A stretch of DNA of 64,000 nt from Desulfomonile tiedjei (GTDB taxonomy: Bacteria > Desulfobacterota > Desulfomonilia > Desulfomonilales > Desulfomonilaceae). The notes beneath the pieces are model-generated. The model saw only the letters and a program-made list of their open reading frames with translations. It searched no databases and had not been told where the DNA came from. Location: contig JACRDG010000076.1 of assembly GCA_016218715.1 (NCBI GenBank), positions 89,659 to 153,658 on the forward strand. The letters run 5' to 3'. Shown piece by piece: positions 30,394 through 39,155 of this stretch (position 1 is its first letter; each line of letters begins with the position of its first letter). The position numbers were made by a program, and so were the translations under genes.

Positions 30394-31581
30394 ATGGCCG
30401 TCAGTATTGATGTGGACAAGTGCAACGGATGCGGGATGTGCTCGAGATCCTGCCCGTACCTGGCCCTGGTTATCGAGGACAAGAAGGCCAAGTGGCTCGA
30501 AGAACGTTGCACGCTGTGCGGCGCATGCCTGGAGTCGTGCAAGTTTGGCGCCCTGACGGGAGAAATGCCCACACGAGAGGTTCCTGACTTCAGCGACTAT
30601 CGCGATGTGTGGGTATTTGTCGAACAGCACGACGGGGCGTTGCACCGGTCCGCATTTGAGTTGATCGGCTGTGCGCGGGGTCTGGCCGACGATCTGGGAC
30701 AGAAGGTGGCGGTCGCGGTGTTCGGGGCGGAGGTCAAAGGACAGGCTCAGGACCTGATCCGGCACGGTGCGGACCGATGCATCGTGGTGGAGGACCCGGG
30801 CCTGGCTTACTACCGGACGTGCACGTACACGCACGTGCTCGGGGAAATCATCAGGGGCTACAAGCCGGGGATCCTGCTCATCGCCGCAACGCACCTCGGG
30901 AGAGATTTGGCGCCCAGACTGGCACGGCGAATGGGACTCGGCCTGACCGCGGACTGCACGCGACTGAGCATCGACCCGGAAGAGAAAATCCTCCTGCAAA
31001 CCCGTCCCGCGTTCGGCGGCAACATCATGGCTACCATCGTTTCCCGCTTCTCTCGGCCCCAAACCGCGACGGTTCGGCCGGGGATCATGAAGGCCCTCGA
31101 ACCGGACGCTACCCGCACCGGTGAGATTGTGGTCGAAGAACTCGACATGGCAGAGTGCCGCGAGTTCACCCATGTCCTCGAATGCGTGCTCCAGGAGAAG
31201 AAACGAGCCGATCTGGCCGCGGCCAAGATCATCGTCGCGGGGGGGAGACCGGTCTGTTCCGAGCGCGGCATAGAGGTACTCAGAGAGTTCGCCGAAGCAG
31301 TAGGCGCCGAAGTGGCGTGCACGCGGGTGGTGGTGGAAGAGGGGTTCCTTCCCGTGGAGCATCAGGTCGGTCAAACCGGCCAGAGCGTGCGGCCGGAGGT
31401 CTATTTCGCGTGCGGCATTTCCGGGGCCATTCAGCACAAAGCTGGGATGGACGGATCACGCTACATCGTAGCCATAAATAAGGACCCGGATGCGCCCATA
31501 TTCGGAGTCGCGGACTACGCCATAGTCGGAGATCTTTTCGAGATTCTGCCCGCACTGACGCGTTCCATCAAGGGGAGCTGA
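30394..31581 (+). CDS. etfA: Electron transfer flavoprotein, alpha subunit with ferredoxin domain
   Basis: The 395-residue EtfA has an N-terminal two-cluster ferredoxin domain with Cys at 10, 13, 16, 20 and 39, 42, 45, 49, followed by the normal EtfA N-domain and the FAD-binding C-domain (GQTGQSVRPEVYFACGISGA and INKDPDAPIFGVADYAIVGD). The extra domain would let electrons enter or leave through 4Fe-4S clusters; such EtfA forms occur in anaerobes. The ATG lies one base after the etfB stop. Whether the pair bifurcates cannot be told from this reading. Confidence 0.95.
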   Translation: MAVSIDVDKCNGCGMCSRSCPYLALVIEDKKAKWLEERCTLCGACLESCKFGALTGEMPTREVPDFSDYRDVWVFVEQHDGALHRSAFELIGCARGLADDLGQKVAVAVFGAEVKGQAQDLIRHGADRCIVVEDPGLAYYRTCTYTHVLGEIIRGYKPGILLIAATHLGRDLAPRLARRMGLGLTADCTRLSIDPEEKILLQTRPAFGGNIMATIVSRFSRPQTATVRPGIMKALEPDATRTGEIVVEELDMAECREFTHVLECVLQEKKRADLAAAKIIVAGGRPVCSERGIEVLREFAEAVGAEVACTRVVVEEGFLPVEHQVGQTGQSVRPEVYFACGISGAIQHKAGMDGSRYIVAINKDPDAPIFGVADYAIVGDLFEILPALTRSIKGS

Positions 31582-31611
31582 GCGCGGGCCCATACACCGC
31601 CGAGGACGAAC

Positions 31612-32757
31612 GTGAACAAGATTGCCACACCCATACCGGAAGACCTCATCCGCAAGATGTTCCGCCGGTTCACCGAAGAGGAGATCATCCCGCGAGCCCG
31701 CGAGATGGACGAGGCCAACGAATTCCCGAGATGGATGTTCGAGAAGGTCGCTCGAACCGGCGCGTACGGCATACGCTACAGCCCGCGAGTGGGCGGCGGG
31801 GGGGGGAATACGACGCAGTTCTGCGTCATGGTGGAGGAACTCGCCCGCGGTTCCATGAGCGTTGCCGCATTCACTGCGATGCAGTGTCTCATGGGAACCA
31901 ATTTCCTCTATGAATACGGAACTCCCGATCACCACGAACGCCTGTTCAAACCGGCCATCCGAGGGGAAAAGGTGGCGTCCTTCGCGCTCACGGAGGCGGA
32001 CGCGGCGACCGATCTCGCGGGGGTCAAGACGATCGCGCGGCAAGACGGCGACGAGTGGATAATAAATGGCTCCAAGACATGGATCACTAACGCGCCGTGC
32101 GCGGATTTCTTCACCGTGCTCTGCCAGACGGACAAAAGCAAGGGCCTCAGGGGACTCAACTTCTTTCTGATCGAACGCGGCACTCCCGGTCTCTACGTCT
32201 CAAAGAAATTCGACAAACTCGGAACCCGGGCGACAGAGATCTCCGAGCTGGCCTTCACGGACGTACGCGTACCGTTCGAGAACAGGCTGGGAAAAGAAGG
32301 GCAGGGGGTATCGAACCTCATGCGAATGCTGGGCGTGATCCGCGCGATGACTGCAGCACTCTCGCTGGGGTTGGCGAGGGCTGCGTACGAGCACGCCGCT
32401 CGCTATGCCATGGAGCGAACCCAGTTCGGAAAGAAGATCGGTAGTTTCCAGCTCGTGCAACAGAAGATAGCCAACATGGCTACAGAGATCTGGGCATCCC
32501 AGCTTATGGTATACAAGGTCACCGAGATGATAGATCGGGGGGAAAGGCCGCTCAAGGAAGCGTCCATGGCAAAATATTTCGCCTCCGAGGTCGCATGCAG
32601 AGCGGCCGACGAGGCGACGCGCGTGTTCGGTGCGTACAGCTATTCCATGGAATACGACGTTCAGCGTTTCTACCGGGACTGCCGCTTCCTCTTGTTCGGC
32701 GGCGGGACCTCCGAGATCCTTCAGACCATCATTTCACGGGAATGCGGGGTTTTTTGA
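31612..32757 (+). CDS. Acyl-CoA dehydrogenase family protein with non-canonical active site
   Basis: FAD-dependent acyl-CoA dehydrogenases insert an alpha,beta double bond into acyl-CoA and reduce ETF. The 381-residue protein shows the family blocks FALTEADAATDLAGVKTIA, GSKTWITNAPCADFF, KLGTRATEISELAF, and RYAMERTQFGKKIGSFQLVQQKIANM. Starting GTG has GAGGA in front. The two positions where the catalytic Glu is normally found do not hold one: the segment FGGGTSEI has Gly364 where medium-chain enzymes have Glu, and LGVIRAMTAA has Ile near 243 where long-chain and isovaleryl types have Glu. Substrate is unknown. It follows etfBA on the same strand and probably donates to that ETF. Confidence 0.9.
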   Translation: MNKIATPIPEDLIRKMFRRFTEEEIIPRAREMDEANEFPRWMFEKVARTGAYGIRYSPRVGGGGGNTTQFCVMVEELARGSMSVAAFTAMQCLMGTNFLYEYGTPDHHERLFKPAIRGEKVASFALTEADAATDLAGVKTIARQDGDEWIINGSKTWITNAPCADFFTVLCQTDKSKGLRGLNFFLIERGTPGLYVSKKFDKLGTRATEISELAFTDVRVPFENRLGKEGQGVSNLMRMLGVIRAMTAALSLGLARAAYEHAARYAMERTQFGKKIGSFQLVQQKIANMATEIWASQLMVYKVTEMIDRGERPLKEASMAKYFASEVACRAADEATRVFGAYSYSMEYDVQRFYRDCRFLLFGGGTSEILQTIISRECGVF

Positions 32758-32871
32758 CGCGCCCCCGTGTAGCCGCGTCGACAGGGCAGAACACGACCGT
32801 ATCCCCGGCACGCCCCCCGCACTCGGATCACGGCCGAAGCCCCGGCCGATTGGTGTCTGGTGCCAATCGAC

Positions 32872-33621
32872 TTATTTCTTCCAGATCATGTCCGCGTCGA
32901 GCAGTTTCTGCAATTCCTCTCTAATCTCGCTCACAGGGGTCAGGCTGGCTTTGCGAGAGGTCGTGATGATCTTGCCCCCGACCAGTCCGTACTCCACGGT
33001 CTGAGGATAGTGGAATCGGCGCTTGGAGAGTCTTCGCTTGTCAAGCCACGGCGCCTGGTGAATCGGCAGGTAAAAAGAAAAGCGAAACGGGTCCAGAACA
33101 ATGTGAAAGTGGTACAGGTCGAAATAACCTTCTTCGAACTCAACCTTGCATTTCGGCGTCAGATACATCCGGATGTGATGCTTGCTGGCGTTGGTCTCCG
33201 TCTCCCATTTCTTCTTGGCTTCGGGAGATAGGTGATAGATCTCGCGGTCCCCTCTGCGAACATAGTTGACCGTCAAGCACGGGTGGCCGCTCTTGAAGAT
33301 CTTCTCCAGCACATTGTGTTTGAGGGGAAAGAGGTCGGCGCTGGTCTTGGTCTCATGAACCAGATAACAGAGGTAGTAGCAGCCGCGTGCGATCTCCCTG
33401 TCTGGAGATGGGAGCGCGTCGATCAGTTGCAGGCTCGTTTCATGGAAACGCACTTTTTCCGGGACAACGGTCTTGGGTTCCTTGGCCTTCTTCGGACGCG
33501 GAGGAAGAGGCGGGGTGACGCCGAACTTGAACCCTCGGTGTTTGGGCAAGAACGGTTTGAGACCTTTTTCTTCCCGCTTGTAGACGATTATGGGATCCCG
33601 CCTGGGAGGCTTCTTGGCCAT
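32872..33621 (-). CDS. Uncharacterised protein, basic N-terminus
   Basis: I do not recognise the family. The 249-residue product has a Lys/Pro-rich N-terminal 60 residues (AKKPPRRDPIIVYKREEKGL, TPPLPPRPKKAKEPK), then a predicted folded domain from about residue 65 with several aromatic segments (GCYYLCYLVHETKTSADLF, FDLYHFHIVLDPFRFSFYLP) that alternate like beta strands. There is no signal peptide or membrane helix. Both the upstream flank (642 bases) and the convergent downstream side leave it as a single-gene unit. Codon usage is like its neighbours. Confidence 0.7.
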   Translation of the reverse strand: MAKKPPRRDPIIVYKREEKGLKPFLPKHRGFKFGVTPPLPPRPKKAKEPKTVVPEKVRFHETSLQLIDALPSPDREIARGCYYLCYLVHETKTSADLFPLKHNVLEKIFKSGHPCLTVNYVRRGDREIYHLSPEAKKKWETETNASKHHIRMYLTPKCKVEFEEGYFDLYHFHIVLDPFRFSFYLPIHQAPWLDKRRLSKRRFHYPQTVEYGLVGGKIITTSRKASLTPVSEIREELQKLLDADMIWKK

Positions 33622-34264
33622 TGGGTACTCCTTGAACCGGCTCCTGGCTTGGCAGCAAGCGCTCTTACGCCGGTTTCATGTCAAAAGTATGATAGCCACG
33701 GCGGAACTAAATGTCCAATACCGGGGCCTGCGTCAACGTCAAAATTTCTGGAAAGTGGTTAATCGAAGCGCCGCGCCTGTCGCGGTCCCTGGACTCGAAC
33801 CGGGGAGTTGGCTCAAACCGCTCCCGCCGACTCGAATTGAACTGTTGCCCCCGTTCGTATGTGCCTCGTCCGGCCTGATCGGGATTGCACCTGGTGGCTC
33901 TGTGAACGGAATTCGGGGCGGTCAGGTTCACCCTGGCTCTCCGTCCCGCTTGCAACGATGTATCATTCAACCTCTTAACCGTTTAGTCCGCCAGAATCAA
34001 GAGAAATCTTATCGGCTCCGCCACCCCGAATCTGCTCGTCGAGGTTGCCAGGCAGGCCGCCCGGGGGATATAAAGGAGTAGTCAAAATCGATGCCGCTTA
34101 GAATGGTGGCTTTGGTGGGACAGGCATTTGGCCTGTCATTCATGGGCAGGCAGTGTCGCGCCACGCGGGACCGGGCCCTCGATTCGAGATCGCCACCTGG
34201 CCCGCGTATCCATATCGGCGAGAGATTTTGGCAACTGGTCTAGAGCTTTCTCAGGAGGAGCAGC
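33622..34264. other. Gene-poor stretch with one palindromic repeat
   Basis: No convincing gene in either strand. A palindrome GACAGGCATTTGGCCTGTC sits at 34119-34137, and a second partial copy follows (attcatgggcaggcag). A tRNA-like T-arm at about 33785-33803 was examined and rejected. The last 15 bases contain the GGAGGAG ribosome binding site of the next gene. Confidence 0.5.
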
Positions 34265-34933
34265 GTGGACATAATCGAAAAGGCCCTCAATGAAGGGAGG
34301 AGCAGCTTGTCGGAGCATGAGGCAGCGTTGCTCCTCGCGTCGTACGGCATTCCAACCGCTCGCCAGCTTCTCGTGCGCGACCGAGCAGAACTGGCCGCGA
34401 CGCTGAAAACGATCGGGTACCCGCTCGTCTTGAAAGGGTGCTCGCCCGCGATCAGCCACAAGACGGAACGAAACCTCGTCCGTCTCGATGTCAGGACAGA
34501 GGAGGAAGCGGTGACCGCGTACGAGGAGATAGCCGCGGCCATCGATGGAGACGGCGCAGGCGTCCTGGTGCAGGAGATGGTCAAAGGGGGCCGGGAACTG
34601 GTCGTGGGGCTCACCCGAGACCCTCAGTTTGGTCCCTGTGTCATGTTCGGGTTGGGGGGCATCTTCACCGAGATCCTGAAGGACGTCGCGTTTCGCCTGG
34701 CACCCCTGGAGAAGGTCGACGCCATGGACATGATGCGAGACATCCAGGGCCACAAGATCCTGGATGCCGTGCGAGGGATGGAGGAGGTCGACCGGGAGGC
34801 CCTGGCGACGATACTGATCAATGTCGGTAAGATAGGGGTCGAGAATGAACGAATTAAGGAAATCGACATCAACCCCTTGGTCATCCGCGGCAAGGACCCG
34901 GTCGCGGTGGATGCCCTGATCGTCCTCGATTAG
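34265..34933 (+). CDS. ADP-forming acyl/acetyl-CoA synthetase, beta (ATP-grasp) subunit
   Basis: This 222-residue protein is the free ATP-grasp subunit of the NDP-forming acyl-CoA synthetase family, which makes ATP from acyl-CoA, ADP and phosphate. The family pattern is clear: LSEHEAALLLASYGIPTARQ, GYPLVLKGCSPAISHKTE, VLVQEMVKGGRELVVGLTRD, PQFGPCVMFGLGGIFTEILKDV, and EIDINPLVIRGKDPVAVDAL. The CoA-binding alpha subunit is not beside it. GTG start with GGAGGAG five bases ahead. It fits energy conservation from short-chain or branched acyl-CoA in an anaerobe. Confidence 0.88.
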   Translation: MDIIEKALNEGRSSLSEHEAALLLASYGIPTARQLLVRDRAELAATLKTIGYPLVLKGCSPAISHKTERNLVRLDVRTEEEAVTAYEEIAAAIDGDGAGVLVQEMVKGGRELVVGLTRDPQFGPCVMFGLGGIFTEILKDVAFRLAPLEKVDAMDMMRDIQGHKILDAVRGMEEVDREALATILINVGKIGVENERIKEIDINPLVIRGKDPVAVDALIVLD

Positions 34934-35438
34934 CCGCCAGCAGTGCGAAGGCGTGCGATTCCTCGACAACCGGGGGGGAAGGTTTTATCTGATATCTTTT
35001 ATAGTTGCTGCTGCAAGCGCGGCACTTTGTGAAGTGGGGGTCGCGGGCCGTCCAACAATCGATATGGACCAGCGCGCGCTTCTCGGTAACCCGTACGCGG
35101 TTTTTTGGCTTCCCCAAGCGCCGCACGACGTCTTCACGGATATTCTCGACGGCCGCTTGACACCCTTCCTCCAGCTAAAAGGGAGACATCGGATTGATAA
35201 ACGCGGGTAGTAGGTGAAGATGACGCCCAGTTCTAATCCAGTGACCATATGATCCTGTTTTACCGGGTGGATGACTCTTTTTCATAAAAAAAGACTTGAC
35301 AGCAAAATCCTATCCTACTAGAAGGTGCCCACCTGCATCAGTCCTACCACATATCCTTCCTGAGCCGCCCGCCACGCATCCTACCCGGTGCCCCAGAGGG
35401 GGTCCCGCCTTTTTTGGGGCACGGGTAATGCAAAAATA
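34934..35438. other. 505-base gap with a promoter-like signal and an inverted repeat
   Basis: No recognisable protein. TTGACA (35296-35301), a 17-base spacer and TAGAAG (35319-35324) form a plausible plus-strand promoter, yet no plus-strand gene follows; the transcript would run antisense into the 3' end of queA. An inverted pair GTGCCCCA (35383-35390) and TGGGGCAC (35415-35422) flanks a TTTTTT run. A short RNA is possible but not shown. Confidence 0.35.
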
Positions 35439-36569
35439 TCAAATGATTATGCATGCATCTCCATAACTGTAAAACCTGAATCTGGATTTCACCGCCTCCT
35501 GGTACGCGCGCAGGACTAGGTCCGTCCCCCCCAACGCGGCCACGAGCATCAACAGTGTCGATCCAGGGAGATGGAAGTTCGTTACGAGCCCGTCGATGAC
35601 GCGAAACGGATAGCCCGGATAGATGAACAGATCGGTCTTACCGGTACCGGCTTTCAGAGAGCCCGAAGCCAGCGCTGCCGATTCGAGCGTTCGGACGGTG
35701 GTGGTCCCGACCGCGATAATCCGTCGATTATCTCTTTTCGCTTGAGGGATCTTTTCGGCCGCGATCTCGGGGATTTCGTAGAATTCCGGTTGCATGCTGT
35801 GGAGCCGGATATCCTCCTGCCGAACCGGGATGAAAGTTCCAGGTCCCACATGGAGCACAATCCGGACGCACTCGATTCCCTTCTCCTCGATGTGTTCCAA
35901 CAGCTCCTCGGTGAAATGGAGGCCGGCAGTGGGAGCGGCGATAGAACCGGGCGTCCGGGCATATACGGTCTGGTAGCGCGAGCGGCCCTCCGCGGCGTCT
36001 CGCCCCTCATGTCTGATGTACGGGGGCAAGGGAGGGAGTCCGTACGCGTCGAGAAACTCCAGGAAATGAGCCTCCTCGACCGGGAATCGAACGATCGCTC
36101 GTCCGGGTGCAGTGACGCACTCGACCCGAAGAAGCGGCCCGTCCTCGACGGCCAATACAGCCCCGGGCACGAGGCGCTTACTCGACCTGACGAGACACGT
36201 GCGCAGTACCGGCTCGGTAGAAGCTTCCGAGAAGATGCCGGCCACGGGTTCCATAACTAGAAGATCGACTCGGCCTCCGGTGGGTTTCTTGCACGTGAGC
36301 GCAGCGGGAACCACGCGGGTTTCGTTCATCACGAGCAGATCGGAGGGGCGAAGAAGCGAGGGGAGGTCGTGAAACGCGTACCGCTCTATGCTCCCGGAGG
36401 CGCGACGAATAGCGAGGAGACGAGATTGATCCCTGACCGCTGCGGGCTCCTGGGCAATGAGTTCGGGGGGGAGATCGTACCGGTACGTCGCCAGACGAAA
36501 CGCGTCGGGAATGGAGCGATCGCCGGCCCGCTCTGTTTTTCCGGGTTGGAGCAGTATCTCCTCACTCAT
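35439..36569 (-). CDS. queA: S-adenosylmethionine:tRNA ribosyltransferase-isomerase
   Basis: QueA makes epoxyqueuosine in tRNA from preQ1 and SAM. The 376-residue protein has YRYDLPPELIAQEPAAVRDQSRLLAI, the NETRVVPAAL motif, the catalytic-region TPGSIAAPTAGLHFTEELL, LHVGPGTFIPVRQEDI and FHLPGSTLLMLVAALGG. There is an N-terminal extension of about 27 residues before the conserved start, so a slightly later start is possible. The ATG overlaps the stop of the small DUF2065 gene (ATGA). Confidence 0.96.
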   Translation of the reverse strand: MSEEILLQPGKTERAGDRSIPDAFRLATYRYDLPPELIAQEPAAVRDQSRLLAIRRASGSIERYAFHDLPSLLRPSDLLVMNETRVVPAALTCKKPTGGRVDLLVMEPVAGIFSEASTEPVLRTCLVRSSKRLVPGAVLAVEDGPLLRVECVTAPGRAIVRFPVEEAHFLEFLDAYGLPPLPPYIRHEGRDAAEGRSRYQTVYARTPGSIAAPTAGLHFTEELLEHIEEKGIECVRIVLHVGPGTFIPVRQEDIRLHSMQPEFYEIPEIAAEKIPQAKRDNRRIIAVGTTTVRTLESAALASGSLKAGTGKTDLFIYPGYPFRVIDGLVTNFHLPGSTLLMLVAALGGTDLVLRAYQEAVKSRFRFYSYGDACIII

Positions 36570-36766
36570 AGGGAAGGGAGTCCGCGCCGCGCGAGGAAGA
36601 GGATCAGCAGACCCATGGACACCACGAGCGCGCCCATGAGGCGTAACATGGAATCATCCTGCTCCAGCACGAACTCCATGAACATCTTCATCTTGTCCGG
36701 GAAACCGAAATAAGGTAACCCTTCGATGACCATCACCATTCCGAGCACGCACAAGAAGAATTCCAT
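36566..36766 (-). CDS. DUF2065 small membrane protein
   Basis: The 66-residue product has two hydrophobic segments (residues 2-20 and about 44-60), with the DUF2065 pattern VMVIEGLPYFGFPDKM and LRLMGALVVSMGLLILFLAR. The family is widespread in Proteobacteria and uncharacterised. Its stop overlaps the queA start by four bases, so it is translated with queA. Confidence 0.8.
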   Translation of the reverse strand: MEFFLCVLGMVMVIEGLPYFGFPDKMKMFMEFVLEQDDSMLRLMGALVVSMGLLILFLARRGLPSL

Positions 36767-36899
36767 CCGAACTGCACCTTAAGGGTTGTCCTCGAATAAG
36801 TGTTGCTTGATACAGGGTGCCACTGCTTGCTGGTCCAGCAGTGCTTTTGTTCGTCGAGCTGCCTTCTCCCAATGGTCGCAACGGTTTCCGAGACGACCC

Positions 36900-37670
36900 C
36901 TAGGGCGTGATGCCGGTCCACGGCTCTTGGGCCGATCGGGCGCTGCGTACGAGATCCACGGTAGCCAGGATCAGAGCGCCCAGGAACACACCGAAATAGA
37001 TCAAGAACCGCCACGGAACGTGTAATCCAACCAGGTCCTGGAGGGAGTTTGCCAGAACCGGGACGAGCATTGCGACGACGGTAAGCTTCAGGGCCTGGCC
37101 GTACGTGGCCGGCATCGGGCACGATCGGGAGAAACCGTAGGGGATCAGTGCAAAGATTAAAATCTGGAACGTCTTCGCCAAGAGGTAGTAGATGACCACC
37201 AACACCGCAGCGGCCGACATGACGCGCGGCGCGTAGGTTTCCACGTACCGAGCGAGCGAAGCCGAGTTCAGGACCATATCGGGGAAGCCCTTCAGGGGAA
37301 TCACACGAATCTGCCCGTCATTCTTGATGAACAAGCTCTCCCGAGAGAGGACGAAGCCGGCCTTCGAGTCCTTGAGATAGTCCAGGGCATCACTTTCGTG
37401 GCCGTGCCGCGTATCGACGACGATCGGAGCCTCCCCTTTCTTCCCCATCTCAGCGAAGTACGGCTGGGGCCGAGCTACGGAGGCTCGGCCATCCTGAATG
37501 GTTATCTCCGGCAAGTGCTTGTCATATTCCTTGACCACCACCTTCAACACATGCTCCACCTGCGGGGTACCCCACGAAATGAGGCTCCACGTACTGAGCC
37601 CCACGCAGACACCCGCCAGGAGGAGCGCCACAATGGACGGCATCCTGATAATCGACCGGGAAATACCCAT
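36900..37670 (-). CDS. DUF1189-like membrane protein
   Basis: The 256-residue protein has an N-terminal membrane helix (IVALLLAGVCVGLSTWSLIS), a large extracytoplasmic domain of about 110 residues (PEITIQDGRASVARPQPYFA ... VIPLKGFPDMVLN), and three or four helices at the C-terminus (AAAVLVVIYYLLAKTFQILIFAL, LTVVAMLVPVLANSLQDLVG, FLIYFGVFLGALILATVDLV). This topology, with the phrase TIQDG and a Tyr/Pro-rich turn, resembles the DUF1189 family. The match is by pattern and is not certain. It is 133 bases upstream of the DUF2065 gene on the same strand. Confidence 0.65.
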   Translation of the reverse strand: MGISRSIIRMPSIVALLLAGVCVGLSTWSLISWGTPQVEHVLKVVVKEYDKHLPEITIQDGRASVARPQPYFAEMGKKGEAPIVVDTRHGHESDALDYLKDSKAGFVLSRESLFIKNDGQIRVIPLKGFPDMVLNSASLARYVETYAPRVMSAAAVLVVIYYLLAKTFQILIFALIPYGFSRSCPMPATYGQALKLTVVAMLVPVLANSLQDLVGLHVPWRFLIYFGVFLGALILATVDLVRSARSAQEPWTGITP

Positions 37671-37916
37671 GGCAACCCTGCCTGTTAGTACGCGTTCTTC
37701 GGAATAACGCGCGATTCACCGGCACGCTTCCGCAGAAATCCGGGATCTCTTTCATTCCTGTGAAATACTATAGCATGTCCTGTGCGTTTTTTTCAGGTGA
37801 GTTGTTGCGAGACGGCTTCGTGCCATGTTGCGGTCCAACGGGAAACGTAGCCAGCCCTCACTCCCATCCGGTCGCAGAGGGCGAGGGCGGGGACAAGTGG
37901 GTCAGGCTTTGTACTA

Positions 37917-38222
37917 CGTTTCGCAAATACGGTCACGAATTCAGAACAACTGCGCAGCCCCGAAGGGGCTGACCAACGGTAGCCACGGGTTTCAACCCGT
38001 GGAATGAGGGGGCCAATGGTTGTTCGAAATCGACCCTGAAGGGGTCGACCAGGCACGAGCCCTGTATTGCGGGGTTGGTGGACCCCTTCAGGGTCCAGAC
38101 CGTCTCCGTCGGGGCATTCGTTCCACGGGTTGAAACCCGTGGCTATTCAAGGTGCGTCCCTCCGGGACGCAACATGCAGCACTGGTGGGTGTCGCAAAAT
38201 ACGCGACCGTATTTACGCCACA
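37917..38222. repeat. Modular inverted-repeat island between the DUF1189-like gene and birA
   Basis: Outer inverted cores are CGCAAATACGGTCACG at 37922-37937 and the reverse complement of CGTAAATACGGTCGCG at 38202-38217 (14 of 16 agree). Inside is a perfect 25-base inverted pair, TAGCCACGGGTTTCAACCCG plus TGGAA (37980-38004 and 38121-38145), each arm itself a hairpin (CCACGGGTTTCAACCCGTGG). Further short palindromes lie between them, such as GACCCTGAAGGGGTC and GGACCCCTTCAGGGTCC. The outer core matches the island at 12432-12658. No ORF of note is inside. The rest of 37671-37916 holds nothing I recognise. Confidence 0.7.
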
Positions 38223-38237
38223 GAGCACTTAGTCTCT

Positions 38238-39011
38238 TTACCGCGAAGCGGTAACAGGCGGCACGTCGGCTTCTCCTGAGCGAACACTGAGCAGCCTGCC
38301 GTCAGCGATCCTGAGCAGGAGCGATCCATCCGGGTGTATGGCCTCTGCCACGCAGGCCGTACCGTTGTGCAGCAAGGCCTGTCCGCGATGCGCCCAGCGT
38401 AACTCCCACAAGGGGACGATGAATCGACACCCTTCGCGGCGGACACGGTCGTAGAGCGCGTCCATTTGGCGCATGAACTGCCTCGCCACAGCCTCCAATT
38501 CCCATGTTTTCCCGGTACTCATGGAGAGCGAAGTCACCGAGTCTCGCAGCTCCACCGGAAAATCCGATTCCTCCGCGTTTACGTTGAGACCGAGACCGAT
38601 GATCACGAACGCGATTTGTCCGCGGAGAATGGTGCCCTCGGACAAGATCCCGGCGATCTTGCTGCCCGCTACCAGCACGTCGTTGGGCCACTTCAATCGG
38701 ACCGGGCCCACACCGCAGCCCTCGACGGTCTCTGCCACCGCGATGGAGGCCATGAGCCCCAGAAGAGGCGCGTCCGCTGGATCCACATCAGGTCTCAGGA
38801 GGAGTGAAAGCGCAACGTTCTTCCCTGGCGGCGATACCCAAACCCGGTTCTCTCGGCCCCGTCCCCCGGTCTGTTTCAGGGCCATGACCGCGACTCCTTC
38901 GGGTTCGTCTCTCAGGGCCATTTCACGCGCGAGATCCTGGGTGGATTCGGCCTGCGGGACGATAATCAGTCGATCGATCACGTTAGAGTCTCGCTCGGAG
39001 GGATTCCTCAT
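38238..39011 (-). CDS. birA: Biotin--[acetyl-CoA-carboxylase] ligase
   Basis: The enzyme activates biotin with ATP and attaches it to carboxyl carrier proteins. The sequence has PQAESTQDLAREMAL, the biotinyl-AMP loop TGGRGRENRVWVSPPGKN, LKWPNDVLV, and GLGLNVN with the C-terminal SH3-like domain after residue 190. There is no N-terminal helix-turn-helix, so it is a group I ligase without repressor activity. The frame opens at a TTG at 39062; the ATG at 39011 gives 257 residues and a normal start relative to the first motif, though its ribosome binding site is weak (CCCGAG). Confidence 0.92.
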   Translation of the reverse strand: MRNPSERDSNVIDRLIIVPQAESTQDLAREMALRDEPEGVAVMALKQTGGRGRENRVWVSPPGKNVALSLLLRPDVDPADAPLLGLMASIAVAETVEGCGVGPVRLKWPNDVLVAGSKIAGILSEGTILRGQIAFVIIGLGLNVNAEESDFPVELRDSVTSLSMSTGKTWELEAVARQFMRQMDALYDRVRREGCRFIVPLWELRWAHRGQALLHNGTACVAEAIHPDGSLLLRIADGRLLSVRSGEADVPPVTASR

Positions 39012-39155
39012 CTCGGGCGACAGGAGCCGGCGTGGTACGTCTATGGCGATTGCCCAAGCCAATGCGACGTACCAAGCAACCCTTCGGTGGAACGGGGACC
39101 TTGCACGTCATTCATGGGCGGTCCCATAACGAGCGGGGCTGTCCCGCCACCGGTA

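Noticed and set aside
33770..33838. tRNA-like T arm (minus strand, TTCGAGT loop with CCCGG/CCAGG stem)
   Set aside because: One stem mismatch, and no acceptor, D or anticodon arm could be found at the expected distances. Either chance or a very decayed fragment.
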